Below are positions 12,745-19,157 of a DNA stretch of 23,416 bases, piece by piece. The notes under the pieces were generated by a model. That model did not search any database. It was not told the origin of the DNA and saw only the letters and a list, made by a program, of their open reading frames with translations. The translations under genes and the position numbers were made by a program. The DNA lies in IMG/VR virus record IMGVR_UViG_3300036768_000204, positions 1-23,416 of that record; one strand, given 5' to 3'. Source of the stretch: a virus. How positions within the stretch are numbered: position 1 is the first letter of the stretch; the number at the start of each line of letters is the position of its first letter.

Positions 12745-13142
12745 ATCGTTAACTCCAGACCAAGCGTATCTGCCGCGTACTCGCGGATCGCATCGATGAA
12801 TTCCGAGAACGCCTTAGCCGACATCTCGGTTGTCGACCGCCTACGCTTCACTACCTCTCCGTTTGGAAGCTCGACCTCGTCGCACGGGCCAAACTCTCGG
12901 GCGAAGAACTCCCACCAAGCGTCAGCAGAAAACTGCCTACCTCCAACCCACGCGTTCGACGCAACCTCGCGGACGAGTGCTCTGGCGTAGTCGTTCTGGT
13001 CGCGCGTCCTAGGCTTCGACGCCTCAGATACCGTTACAGAAAGCAGGACTGATTTCCTGTTCGCTTCGATGAACGCCTTCGCTCGCCCCCATACAGCGTC
13101 ATCCCTCAAGACAAAATTCCGGTACAGAGTCGAGCTTGACAT
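12741..13142 (-). CDS. ninB: NinB recombination protein (lambda Orf family)
   Basis: 133 residues. The family pattern is clear: a helical N-terminus, SVTVSEASKPRTRDQNDYARALVREVA, then GGRQFSADAWWEFFAREFG and VVKRRRSTTEMSAKAFSEFIDAIREYAA, typical of NinB. NinB is a dimeric DNA-binding mediator that can replace RecFOR-type functions in lambda Red recombination, so it should work with the ERF, exonuclease and SSB encoded at 16512-18676. GAGGGG lies 8 bases before ATG 13142. It overlaps the preceding gene by 44 bases. Confidence 0.9.
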   Translation of the reverse strand: MSSSTLYRNFVLRDDAVWGRAKAFIEANRKSVLLSVTVSEASKPRTRDQNDYARALVREVASNAWVGGRQFSADAWWEFFAREFGPCDEVELPNGEVVKRRRSTTEMSAKAFSEFIDAIREYAADTLGLELTI

Positions 13143-13311
13143 GGCTTGAGCCCCTCATCCACCGCTTGAACGTCTTCAGCCTGCACGCGTACATTCTGTC
13201 GCCACCCTTCGAGTACAGGACGAATGGAGGCCTGATGTCGACGATGTACCTAGGCCTGCCAGACTTGTGGACGTATAGGCCGAACTCAACCTCAGTTCTT
13301 CGCCTCCCCAC
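13099..13311 (-). CDS. Small basic protein of unknown function
   Basis: 70 residues with a GTG start and GAGGTGAAAG just upstream. The sequence is rich in Arg, Lys and aromatic residues with strand-like segments (VEFGLYVHKSGRPRYIVDI, PFVLYSKGGDRMYACRL) and a short helix (KTFKRWMRG). The basic character suggests nucleic-acid binding. It lies in the dnaB-ninB operon, overlapping both neighbours. Unrecognised. Confidence 0.6.
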   Translation of the reverse strand: MGRRRTEVEFGLYVHKSGRPRYIVDIRPPFVLYSKGGDRMYACRLKTFKRWMRGSSHVKLDSVPEFCLEG

Positions 13312-13573
13312 CTTTCACCTCGCTGTCGACGATTGTCTCCATGACGACCTTTACAGCGCCCGGAAGGGCAAAGTACATCTGCTCCGGTGACATCGTGGTC
13401 CCGATGAACGACAGGTTCGCGTTCTCGTTTCCGGCACTCTCAGCAACGATGACGAACGCAACCGGAGCTTCGCACTTCTCGGCGAACTCGAGGCCGTTGC
13501 GTAGAGTTCGAAGGACAGATTCCTTCGGGTTGTCGACAGAACCGACCTCAGCAACTCCCTCTTTCAGGATCAT
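13292..13573 (-). CDS. Hypothetical protein
   Basis: 93 residues; ATG 13573 overlaps the kinase stop as ATGA. A helix (KESVLRTLRNGLEFAEKC) is followed by a strong hydrophobic strand (APVAFVIVAES), a loop, and a second helix, suggesting a small alpha/beta domain. It ends in a short charged tail. It is translated with the dNMP kinase; no family is recognised. Confidence 0.65.
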   Translation of the reverse strand: MILKEGVAEVGSVDNPKESVLRTLRNGLEFAEKCEAPVAFVIVAESAGNENANLSFIGTTMSPEQMYFALPGAVKVVMETIVDSEVKGGEAKN

Positions 13574-14184
13574 GGCACCCCCATTGTGAATAGCGAGGAC
13601 ACGACGCCCTCGACACTGAGACCGAGGTCGGCAATAGATCCGCCGTTTACTATGATGTAGTCGACCTCGATGTTGAAAATGTGCCGCTCACTCTCGTGCG
13701 CGGTTGATTGTGTGACAACTGGGTTCTCGATACGCACCATCGAGCCACCGAGCTTCTTGATCATCGCAGCCTCATCAGGGAACCTGACGTCGTCGACAAC
13801 GACCGAGACTCCGTTCGACACCAGCCTCCTGATCTCCTTCTCGGCTACCCTGACCCAGATGTCCTCCCCTACCATCCTGCGGCCCCACTCGGTACCGAGT
13901 GTCTGCATCACGTACCGTGGAGTCTTGCCGCACAGTTCGTCGAGAGGAATGTCCTTCAGAGGACCGTCAACCTGATCGTGCGTAAGCCCGAGTGCGCGCG
14001 CCATCCTCTTGATCGGTTCTGCGACCCTGACTCTTGAGAAGTCGTACCTGTCGCACATGATGCGTGCAGCAGTAGTCTTTCCTGATCCTGCTGTGCCAGT
14101 AATGCCTACGACCAACGGGCTATTCGGCGCGCAACCAACGACGGATAACCCGACCGGAACCTCGACGTACGTTCGCTTAACCAC
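13570..14184 (-). CDS. Deoxynucleoside monophosphate kinase
   Basis: 204 residues. Converts dNMPs to dNDPs to feed phage DNA synthesis. The P-loop GITGTAGSGKTT lies at 27-38, then the acceptor-site DQVDGPLKDIPLDEL region, GKTPRYVMQTLGTEWGR (typical of phage dNMP kinases), and a Walker B-like SVVVDDVRFPDEA. GTG 14184 has AGGAGG 5 bases upstream. The 22 residues before the P-loop are longer than usual, and a later start cannot be excluded. It overlaps the membrane gene upstream by 8 bases. Confidence 0.85.
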   Translation of the reverse strand: MVKRTYVEVPVGLSVVGCAPNSPLVVGITGTAGSGKTTAARIMCDRYDFSRVRVAEPIKRMARALGLTHDQVDGPLKDIPLDELCGKTPRYVMQTLGTEWGRRMVGEDIWVRVAEKEIRRLVSNGVSVVVDDVRFPDEAAMIKKLGGSMVRIENPVVTQSTAHESERHIFNIEVDYIIVNGGSIADLGLSVEGVVSSLFTMGVP

Positions 14185-14437
14185 GAAGCCTCCTGTGGAT
14201 CACCATTGCAACTATGCACCCTAGACCGCTACCAAGGCCTGTAGGGATAACGATCCAGCCCCAACCGTTGTGTGCGACGTTTGCTATCACGAAGACCTCG
14301 CACACGGCCATCGACATAGATGTAGGTACGACCCAAGCGAACTTGTCGTGCTGCACGTTCAGTTGCTGAAACGCCTTCACCATAACGAACACGAAGCTGG
14401 CCAAGAATACCAGAACGTAGTCAAAGCCAACACCCAT
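14177..14437 (-). CDS. Small polytopic membrane protein
   Basis: 86 residues from ATG 14437, chosen because GAGGCGAAG lies directly before it; 14479 is an alternative with no ribosome site. Three hydrophobic segments are visible: YVLVFLASFVFVMVKAF, WVVPTSMSMAVCEVFVIA and WIVIPTGLGSGLGCIVAMVI. It lies in the early replication operon, not in the lysis cassette, so a holin is unlikely. It could anchor replication proteins or alter the membrane; no family is assigned. Confidence 0.75.
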   Translation of the reverse strand: MGVGFDYVLVFLASFVFVMVKAFQQLNVQHDKFAWVVPTSMSMAVCEVFVIANVAHNGWGWIVIPTGLGSGLGCIVAMVIHRRLRG

Positions 14438-14627
14438 CTTCGCCTCTGTTGCCTTTTTCCCACTGCTCGTTCGCGTCACGCCTGATCCTGTCGGCGGCTT
14501 CCTGTCCGCGCGTTACGAGCACCCTGCCGATGAGTGCTAGTGCCCGCCTCATCTGCCCTGAAGCCTTCATCTTCAGAAAGAAGCGCACCTCACACTGGTG
14601 CCTGTACTCTTCGTCAGAAGTATTCAT
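14421..14627 (-). CDS. Small conserved-type phage protein (DUF7696-like)
   Basis: 68 residues, helical and charged. The EEYRHQCEVRFFLKMKASG start resembles a short family seen near replication genes in podoviruses (DUF7696 in my recollection, not checked). It continues with an Arg-rich helix (RRALALIGRVLVTRGQEAADRIRRDA). It overlaps dnaB by 14 bases. Function unknown. Confidence 0.6.
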   Translation of the reverse strand: MNTSDEEYRHQCEVRFFLKMKASGQMRRALALIGRVLVTRGQEAADRIRRDANEQWEKGNRGEDGCWL

Positions 14628-15939
14628 CGTCCCTCCTGCTACGACGCTTCGGAAGTTCGCCTTGAAGTTGCGCGAACTTCGTCAGGTTTCCAATGTACAT
14701 GAGAGGTATTGAGCACAACCCGCCTTGACGGTTCTTCTCGATGAGAAGCTCCCTGATTCCTTTCCACTCCGGGTCGTCGTTATACCGCTCCTCAGCGTAC
14801 AGCATCATCACGATGTCTGCATCCTGCTCGATGGCTCCAGAGTCACGGAGGTCGGAGAGTGTCGGCCTCTTGTTGTTACGTTCTTCGCACCTGCGGCTAA
14901 GTTGCGACAGTGCTACGACCGCAACGTCAAGCTCCTTCGCAATCGCCTTCAACCCTCGGCTGATCTCCTCGATCTCTGCGTTCCTGTTCTCGCGGTTGCC
15001 GACCATCAGTTGGAGGTAGTCCACGATCAGAAGATCGAGCCCTGCTCTCCTCTTGTGCGCCCTCGCCTTCGTCTTGACGTCGAAGATCGACAGTCCGCTC
15101 TGGTCGTCGACGTAGAACTTCAGTTGCCCGCAGAAGGCTGACGCGTCCACAAGGCGCGACCAGTACTCGTCGTTCTGGTCTGGCGACATGATCCAGTCAA
15201 GCGGGATGCTGCCGATCTGGGCCAGCGCCCTGTCGCCGACCTCTCGGCAACTCATCTCCATCGAAAGCATCATGACCGAGTGTTCGCGTGCAGCGTACAT
15301 CCCGATGGTCTGGGCGAACGCGGTCTTGCCGACCGAAGGTCTGGCAGCAACGATGACAAGGTTTCCTCGACGGAGGCCACCACAGAGGGCGCGGTCTACT
15401 GATGCGATTCCGGTACGGATGACTGACTCGCGCCCTTCAGACCTGCCGGAGACAGTCTTGACCGACTCGGTTGCGATGTCGCCGATGTGCCTAGCAACAC
15501 GGCGAGCCCTCCTGCTCGTAACCGACTCGATCTCGGACTGTGCAGTGTCGAGCTTCTCGTCGGTAGGTAGGGCAGACGTCGCAACCTCGATGATCCTTGA
15601 ACCTGCTGCTACGAGACCACGTTCAAGAGCCTTCGACCTGACGACCTCTGCATACCGGGCAACACCAGCAGAACTGGGTGTAGACGAAACAAGGTCGTTC
15701 AGGTACTGCATCTCGACATCGTGACCAGTCTCCCTGAGTCTTTCGAAGACTGACACGATGTCTGTTGGTTTGGAGTTCTCGTAAAGCCAGATGATGGCAG
15801 AGTAAATCTGACGGTGGATACCAACGGAGAAGTGTTCAACAGAAACATCTTCTACCCTGTCGATACATTCACCATCAAGCATCAAAGAACCAAGTAGTGC
15901 CTGTTCAGCCTCAACAGACCTTGTAGCATCAGATAACAT
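14614..15939 (-). CDS. dnaB: Replicative DNA helicase (DnaB family)
   Basis: 441 residues, full length for the family. The N-terminal domain (SVEAEQALLGSLML..., 8-115) is the primase/loader contact region. The RecA-like domain shows Walker A (ARPSVGKTA, 199-207), the MMLSMEMS segment, Walker B (LLIVDYLQLM, 303-312), VALSQLSR and DLRDSGAIEQDADIV. It unwinds DNA at the phage fork. GGGAG lies 6 bases before ATG 15939. Upstream is a long structured leader with a GGGCGC/GCGCCC hairpin immediately before the ribosome site, so expression may be regulated at the RNA level. No primase or loader gene is recognised here, so those may come from the host. Confidence 0.96.
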   Translation of the reverse strand: MLSDATRSVEAEQALLGSLMLDGECIDRVEDVSVEHFSVGIHRQIYSAIIWLYENSKPTDIVSVFERLRETGHDVEMQYLNDLVSSTPSSAGVARYAEVVRSKALERGLVAAGSRIIEVATSALPTDEKLDTAQSEIESVTSRRARRVARHIGDIATESVKTVSGRSEGRESVIRTGIASVDRALCGGLRRGNLVIVAARPSVGKTAFAQTIGMYAAREHSVMMLSMEMSCREVGDRALAQIGSIPLDWIMSPDQNDEYWSRLVDASAFCGQLKFYVDDQSGLSIFDVKTKARAHKRRAGLDLLIVDYLQLMVGNRENRNAEIEEISRGLKAIAKELDVAVVALSQLSRRCEERNNKRPTLSDLRDSGAIEQDADIVMMLYAEERYNDDPEWKGIRELLIEKNRQGGLCSIPLMYIGNLTKFAQLQGELPKRRSRRDDEYF

Positions 15940-15955
15940 GAAAATCTCCCTAACC

Positions 15956-16330
15956 GGGCGCGGTTGCGCCCTCCCATGTGGCTACGTTGTCCCCATAACG
16001 GGGATCGCAGGACAGCCCCCCCTACCCCCCAACGGAAAGTTGAGAGTAGGAGAGGGGATCGCCTTTGTAGAACCGTGTATCGGCGCACGCAACGCTCGTA
16101 CGCTCCCCGGCCAGCACGGTATACAGCCTAGCCCGCAGTCGTATGGGAGTTGCACCCCGCTGCGAATTGTTTAACGACCGTAGCGCTGAGTCGGTGTTCT
16201 GCTCCGAGCGGCCCATGCAGGCCCACTTCTGACGCGCGGAGTGCGCCACACACTTTCCCCAGAGTGTGAAGGCGTGGTCGGTTGCTACGTTGCGTAGCCG
16301 GGGCGGCTAGGGGGAACCCCACCGACCACG
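15956..16330 (-). ncRNA. Structured leader or ncRNA upstream of dnaB
   Basis: About 375 nt between the leftward promoter and dnaB that fold on the minus strand. Helices (plus-strand positions): 16273-16282/16321-16330 (10 bp); inner 16284-16289/16293-16298; 16249-16254/16263-16268; 16136-16142/16174-16180; 16066-16069 and 16072-16077 with 16115-16120 and 16122-16125; nested 16083-16089/16097-16103; 16016-16033/16039-16055 (17 bp, one bulge); 15991-15994/16000-16003; 15956-15961/15966-15971. Six pairs are G-U on the minus strand and would be A-C mismatches on the plus strand, so the minus strand is the folded RNA. The first helix begins right at the predicted transcript start. No known RNA class was recognised. 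Confidence 0.65.
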
Positions 16331-16338
16331 TGGAGTGA

Positions 16339-16365
16339 AGCATACCACAAAATTCTCGCTGTCAA
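16339..16365 (-). promoter_or_regulatory. Leftward early promoter (leader RNA and dnaB operon)
   Basis: -35 TTGACA (16365-16360, consensus) and -10 TATGCT (16344-16339) with a 15-base spacer, shorter than ideal. The predicted start, near 16332, coincides with the beginning of the first leader helix. The surrounding 16340-16440 segment is AT-rich compared with the genes. Confidence 0.6.
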
Positions 16366-16411
16366 TACCAAGAATGCGGTAGTTGTATTTACGCAACAGA
16401 CACGAAATCTA

Positions 16412-16440
16412 TTGTCACCTGTCAACGGGCGTGCTATTCT
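16412..16440 (+). promoter_or_regulatory. Rightward early promoter with phased TGTCA repeats
   Basis: -35 TTGTCA (16412-16417) and -10 TATTCT (16435-16440) are 17 bases apart. TGTCA at 16413 and at 16420 form a direct repeat with 7-base period over the -35, probably an operator. It drives ERF and the genes after it, divergent from the dnaB promoter. Confidence 0.75.
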
Positions 16441-16465
16441 CCGTCCAACACGTAGTAGTCTTGTG

Positions 16466-16485
16466 CCGCCACCGCTCTGTGGCGG
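16466..16485 (+). promoter_or_regulatory. Leader hairpin upstream of ERF
   Basis: Perfect 6-bp stem CCGCCA/TGGCGG with an 8-base loop, about 20 nt after the predicted start and 27 nt before the ERF ATG. No T run follows. It may be an antitermination, stability or attenuation element, comparable in place to the leader hairpin at 8986-9006. Confidence 0.45.
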
Positions 16486-16511
16486 ATGGGTTCTAAAACG
16501 AAGGGGGCAAG

Positions 16512-17147
16512 ATGTCAGGTGTCATCAAAGCGGTAGCTGCGATCATCGGTGAACTCGCTGCGGAAGGCATCTCCAAGCAACGCAGGAACGCGCAGCAGGG
16601 GTACATGTTCCGTGGCATCGACGACGTGCTGAATGCGCTGTCGTCTCTGTATGCGAAGTACAAGGTGGTCGTCGTGCCGTCGTACTCTAACCGTGTAATC
16701 ACGGAGAAGGCTGCCAAGAATGGCGGCGTCATCTTCTCCGTCGTAGTGGAAGGGAAGTACCGTATCATCCACGAGGACGGCAGCGAGATAGTCGCTGGCC
16801 CGTTTATCGGGGAGGCGATGGACTCCGCCGACAAGGCGACAAACAAAGCCATGTCTGCGGCGTACAAGTACTTCGCTATCCAGACGTTCGCAATCCCGAC
16901 TGAGGGCGACAACGACGCTGACGCGCACACGCCAGCGGTCGTCGCGTCTCCGAAGCAGGTTGATGAGTCCGCACTGTCGGACACCATCGAAGGCGTCACG
17001 ACTGGCGACGAGTGGGAGTCGGCAAAGTCGTACGTCTTCTCCGCATGCAAGGACGCTGGTGACCGCGAACTGTGGGCACGTATGCGGCAGAAGCTAGCCG
17101 ACAAGGCGAGAGAGATCGGGCACACTCCACGGGCAAAGGTGCAGTAG
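16512..17147 (+). CDS. erf: ERF-family single-strand annealing protein
   Basis: 211 residues. Anneals complementary single strands and, with the exonuclease two genes downstream, promotes recombination and genome circularisation. ERF features: N-terminal helix region, KQRRNAQQGYMFRGIDDVLNALSSLYAKYKVVVVP, the FSVVVEGKYRIIHEDGSEI strands, and GEAMDSADKATNKAMSAAYKYFAIQTFAIP (about 97-128), which is the family hallmark. The C-terminal 70 residues are acidic and helical, as in P22 Erf. AAGGGGGC lies just before ATG 16512, the first gene of the rightward early operon. The first codons contain a TGTCAggTGTCA repeat. Confidence 0.93.
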   Translation: MSGVIKAVAAIIGELAAEGISKQRRNAQQGYMFRGIDDVLNALSSLYAKYKVVVVPSYSNRVITEKAAKNGGVIFSVVVEGKYRIIHEDGSEIVAGPFIGEAMDSADKATNKAMSAAYKYFAIQTFAIPTEGDNDADAHTPAVVASPKQVDESALSDTIEGVTTGDEWESAKSYVFSACKDAGDRELWARMRQKLADKAREIGHTPRAKVQ

Positions 17148-17149
17148 CC

Positions 17150-17374
17150 ATGAGTGAGGAAATCATCTTCGAGATCAAGCGCGACCCGAACCCGCCGCAG
17201 AAGCGGACGAGGGTACCCGGGTTGGCCAACGCGATGCGTAACATGACGGTCGGGACGTACATCGACGTCCCGGCGAGGATGAAAGCGAGCATCTACCCTG
17301 TTGCCAAGCGCATCGGGATAAACGTCACGATCCGCAAAATGGGCGAGATTATCAGGGTGTGGAGGGTGGCGTGA
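17150..17374 (+). CDS. Small basic protein between ERF and exonuclease
   Basis: 74 residues from ATG 17150, two bases after the ERF stop, with AAAGGTG upstream. A polar N-terminus (EIIFEIKRDPNPPQKRTR) is followed by a domain with VGTYIDVP, a helix PVAKRIGI and strands VTIRKMGEIIRVWRV. Basic and small, it might be a DNA-binding accessory of the recombination pair. It overlaps the exonuclease start as GTGA. No family is recognised. Confidence 0.7.
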   Translation: MSEEIIFEIKRDPNPPQKRTRVPGLANAMRNMTVGTYIDVPARMKASIYPVAKRIGINVTIRKMGEIIRVWRVA

Positions 17375-18267
17375 GCGACCTAGTGATCGTGAACGTAGAG
17401 CAGGGGTCGCAAGAGTGGCACACGCTTAGGCGGACGAAGAGGCCAGCATCGATGACCCCGATGGTCACCGGCTCAAGCCGCTTCGGATCCATCACCGACG
17501 CGTACGACTACTTCGTCAGCGGCGTTGGGGTCGGCGAGAACGCCGCTATGAGGTACGGCAAGGAGATGGAGCCGAAGGCGCGCGCGGAGCTTGAGCTTGT
17601 GTTGAATGAAACAGGCGATCCAATCGTCGGGTACCGTGGCGACTATATGGCGTCGCTGGACTTCTACTCGAAAAACTGGATCGTCGACATCAAGTGCCCA
17701 TACAGCGGCACAGCGTCGTCGACGTGGAAGGAGGCGCTCAATGGCGAGATCGAGCCTCAGTACGCCGAACAGCTTGAGCACCAGTACAGGGTGTTCGGAT
17801 CCGACAGGGTCGGCCTCTACGTGTGGACGCCGGGTGGTGGCCTTTTCATCGAGTATAAGCCCGACCAGAAGCGGTGGGACAACATCCGGCGCGCGTGGGA
17901 CGAATTCTTCGAGAAGTACGTCAACAAGAAAGTCCGCCCGACCGACTGCGTGACTAGGGACGACAGCCTGTGGCTGTCGCTGGCGACGTCGCTGATTGAG
18001 ACGAACGCCAAGATCGCGGAGCTTTCTGCTCAGGCGGACCAAATCAAGCAGAAGCTGAAGGAGCTTGCCGGAGATACAAGTGCAACCGGCGGAGGCGTCA
18101 CTGTACGGCGCTACTGGAAAAACAACCAAGTGGACAAGGACGCAGCGATCAAGGAGCTTCTGCCGCCGTGGGAGTCGTTCGAAGAGTTCATGAAACGGTT
18201 CTCGACCGGTGGACGGTGGGAGAAGCGTGTTGTCATCGAAAGGAGTGGTAATGTCGAGCGTGAATAG
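17371..18267 (+). CDS. YqaJ-type recombination exonuclease (lambda Exo family)
   Basis: 298 residues. 5'-3' double-strand exonuclease that makes single strands for ERF. The GSQEWHTLRRTK start (12-23) is the family entry motif; ENAAMRYGKEMEPKARAEL (56-74) gives the conserved G-E helix; catalytic residues are D97 (GDYMASLD) and D106-x-K108 (VDIKCP), an aspartate in place of the more usual Glu; QYAEQLEHQYRVFG completes the core. The C-terminal third is helical. GTG 17371 with GGAGG is preferred over GTG 17359, four codons upstream. It overlaps SSB by 17 bases. Confidence 0.92.
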   Translation: MSDLVIVNVEQGSQEWHTLRRTKRPASMTPMVTGSSRFGSITDAYDYFVSGVGVGENAAMRYGKEMEPKARAELELVLNETGDPIVGYRGDYMASLDFYSKNWIVDIKCPYSGTASSTWKEALNGEIEPQYAEQLEHQYRVFGSDRVGLYVWTPGGGLFIEYKPDQKRWDNIRRAWDEFFEKYVNKKVRPTDCVTRDDSLWLSLATSLIETNAKIAELSAQADQIKQKLKELAGDTSATGGGVTVRRYWKNNQVDKDAAIKELLPPWESFEEFMKRFSTGGRWEKRVVIERSGNVERE

Positions 18268-18676
18268 GGCCATCATACTTGGCCGCATCGGTAAAGATCC
18301 TGAGGTGAAGCACCTCTCGGCAGAGACGTCTGTGGCTTCATTCAACGTGGCCACGACGTTCAGGAAGTCGAAGGTCGACGAAGATACAGAGTGGCACCGT
18401 GTCGTCGCTTGGGACCGCCTCGCAGATGTGGTCGGAAAGTATGCCAAGAAGGGCGACCTCATCTACATCGAGGGTCGCCTTCGTACGCGCAAGTGGACAG
18501 ACAAGAGCGGCAACGAGCGCGACGTAACCGAGATCGTTGCGGAGCGCATCCAGCTTATCGGGCGCACAGCGAAGCGTGAAGATGTCGAGCAAAAAACATC
18601 TGCATCGCCGGTGGACACGTCTGGCGGCATCGCTGAGATGGACGACGATCTCCCTTTTAATTGTCCTCCGTTCTGA
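18251..18676 (+). CDS. ssb: Single-stranded DNA-binding protein
   Basis: 141 residues. OB fold with typical blocks: NRAIILGRIGKDPEVKHL, VASFNVATTF, TEWHRVVAWDRLADVVGKYAKKGDLIYIEGRLRTRKW, and EIVAERIQLIG. ATG 18251 preceded by AAAGGAG-like GAAAGGAGTGGT. The C-terminus carries the acidic DDDLPF tip that recruits repair partners, but it is followed by NCPPF, so the usual terminal Phe is displaced and a second PPF end is formed. It follows the exonuclease with 17-base overlap. The last codons pair with the ribosome site of the next gene. Confidence 0.96.
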   Translation: MSSVNRAIILGRIGKDPEVKHLSAETSVASFNVATTFRKSKVDEDTEWHRVVAWDRLADVVGKYAKKGDLIYIEGRLRTRKWTDKSGNERDVTEIVAERIQLIGRTAKREDVEQKTSASPVDTSGGIAEMDDDLPFNCPPF

Positions 18677-18715
18677 GATGATGGTCGAATCGGACATTCG
18701 ACCATGGAACGGAGG
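18665..18715 (+). promoter_or_regulatory. Two-tier hairpin hiding the ribosome site of the next gene
   Basis: Outer stem CCTCCGTTC (18665-18673)/GAACGGAGG (18707-18715), 9 bp; inner stem ATGGTCGAAT (18681-18690)/ATTCGACCAT (18696-18705), 10 bp, loop CGGAC. The outer stem contains the GGAGG ribosome site of the gene at 18720. The SSB stop (18674-18676) sits in the internal bulge, so a ribosome finishing SSB would open it. No T run follows, so it is not an intrinsic terminator. Confidence 0.8.
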
Positions 18716-18719
18716 GAAT

Positions 18720-18809
18720 ATGAAGAAGTGCAGTATCTGCGGCATCACCAAGAACCTGTCCGAGTTCTATACCCACAAGGAGATGTCTGATGGGCGCCTG
18801 CACACTTGA
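18720..18809 (+). CDS. 29-residue half zinc-ribbon peptide
   Basis: MKKCSICGITKNLSEFYTH followed by ten residues and TGA. This matches the first half of a common small zinc-ribbon/HNH-type motif (KKCSxCG-xK-LSEFY...), where a second CxxC normally follows after GRLHT; here translation stops at exactly that point. It has GGAGGG 4 bases upstream and is controlled by the hairpin described at 18665-18715. With only one CxxC it could bind zinc as a dimer, or be a decayed remnant. The next gene starts within its 3' end. Confidence 0.55.
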   Translation: MKKCSICGITKNLSEFYTHKEMSDGRLHT

Positions 18810-19002
18810 CATGACGTGTCAGATGAGCAATATGGCCATGTTCAACCCACTGTACGCAACCTACCTGATCTTGCGGATCGCGTTCTGGCGCTTCGTTCTG
18901 TTTTGCGCCTGTAGGAGACACCCGTCGAGGCTGCACGCGCAGTGGATGCTGTTCCTTCTCCGCGACGCTCTGCGCCGCGAGTTCCGCGAACGACTTGACT
19001 GA
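18790..19002 (+). CDS. Small membrane-associated protein
   Basis: 70 residues from ATG 18790, with AGGAG 7 bases upstream inside the zinc-ribbon gene. The middle is hydrophobic and aromatic (YATYLILRIAFWRFVLFCAC), followed by a basic helix (LHAQWMLFLLRDALRREFRERL). Likely a membrane-bound or amphipathic protein. No family is recognised; a later start at 18823 is possible. Confidence 0.5.
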   Translation: MGACTLDMTCQMSNMAMFNPLYATYLILRIAFWRFVLFCACRRHPSRLHAQWMLFLLRDALRREFRERLD

Positions 19003-19013
19003 AGGAGGTAGCT

Positions 19014-19157
19014 ATGCCGAAAGAAGTGGAGATGAAACTGAAGCGTGAGGCCAAGAAGAAGGGCCTGACTGGCGACCGGGCCAACGCGTACGTGTACGGC
19101 ACCATGCAGAAACTAGGCCTGCTCGGGAAGGCCGTCAAGAAGGAGAAGAAAAAGTGA
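19014..19157 (+). CDS. Small Lys-rich conserved-type phage protein
   Basis: 47 residues with a consensus AAGGAGG ribosome site. The KEVEMKLKREAKKKGLTG start followed by DRANAYVYGTMQKLGLL is a pattern seen in many phage genomes as a short uncharacterised protein. Lys makes up about a third of the chain, suggesting nucleic-acid binding. The stop overlaps the next GTG as GTGA. Confidence 0.7.
   Translation: MPKEVEMKLKREAKKKGLTGDRANAYVYGTMQKLGLLGKAVKKEKKK

Noticed and set aside
16022-16249. 75-codon minus-strand open frame in the dnaB leader
   Set aside because: No ribosome site, composition unlike neighbouring proteins, and the same bases form helices with strand-specific G-U pairs; RNA is the better explanation.
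17473-18462. 329-codon minus-strand open frame opposite the exonuclease and SSB
   Set aside because: Antisense to two confidently identified genes, with no domain and no ribosome site.
18806-18835. TTGACA with AATATG 17 bases downstream, and a TGACA/TGTCA inverted pair
   Set aside because: Lies within coding sequence, and the -10 is poor; not enough to call a promoter.
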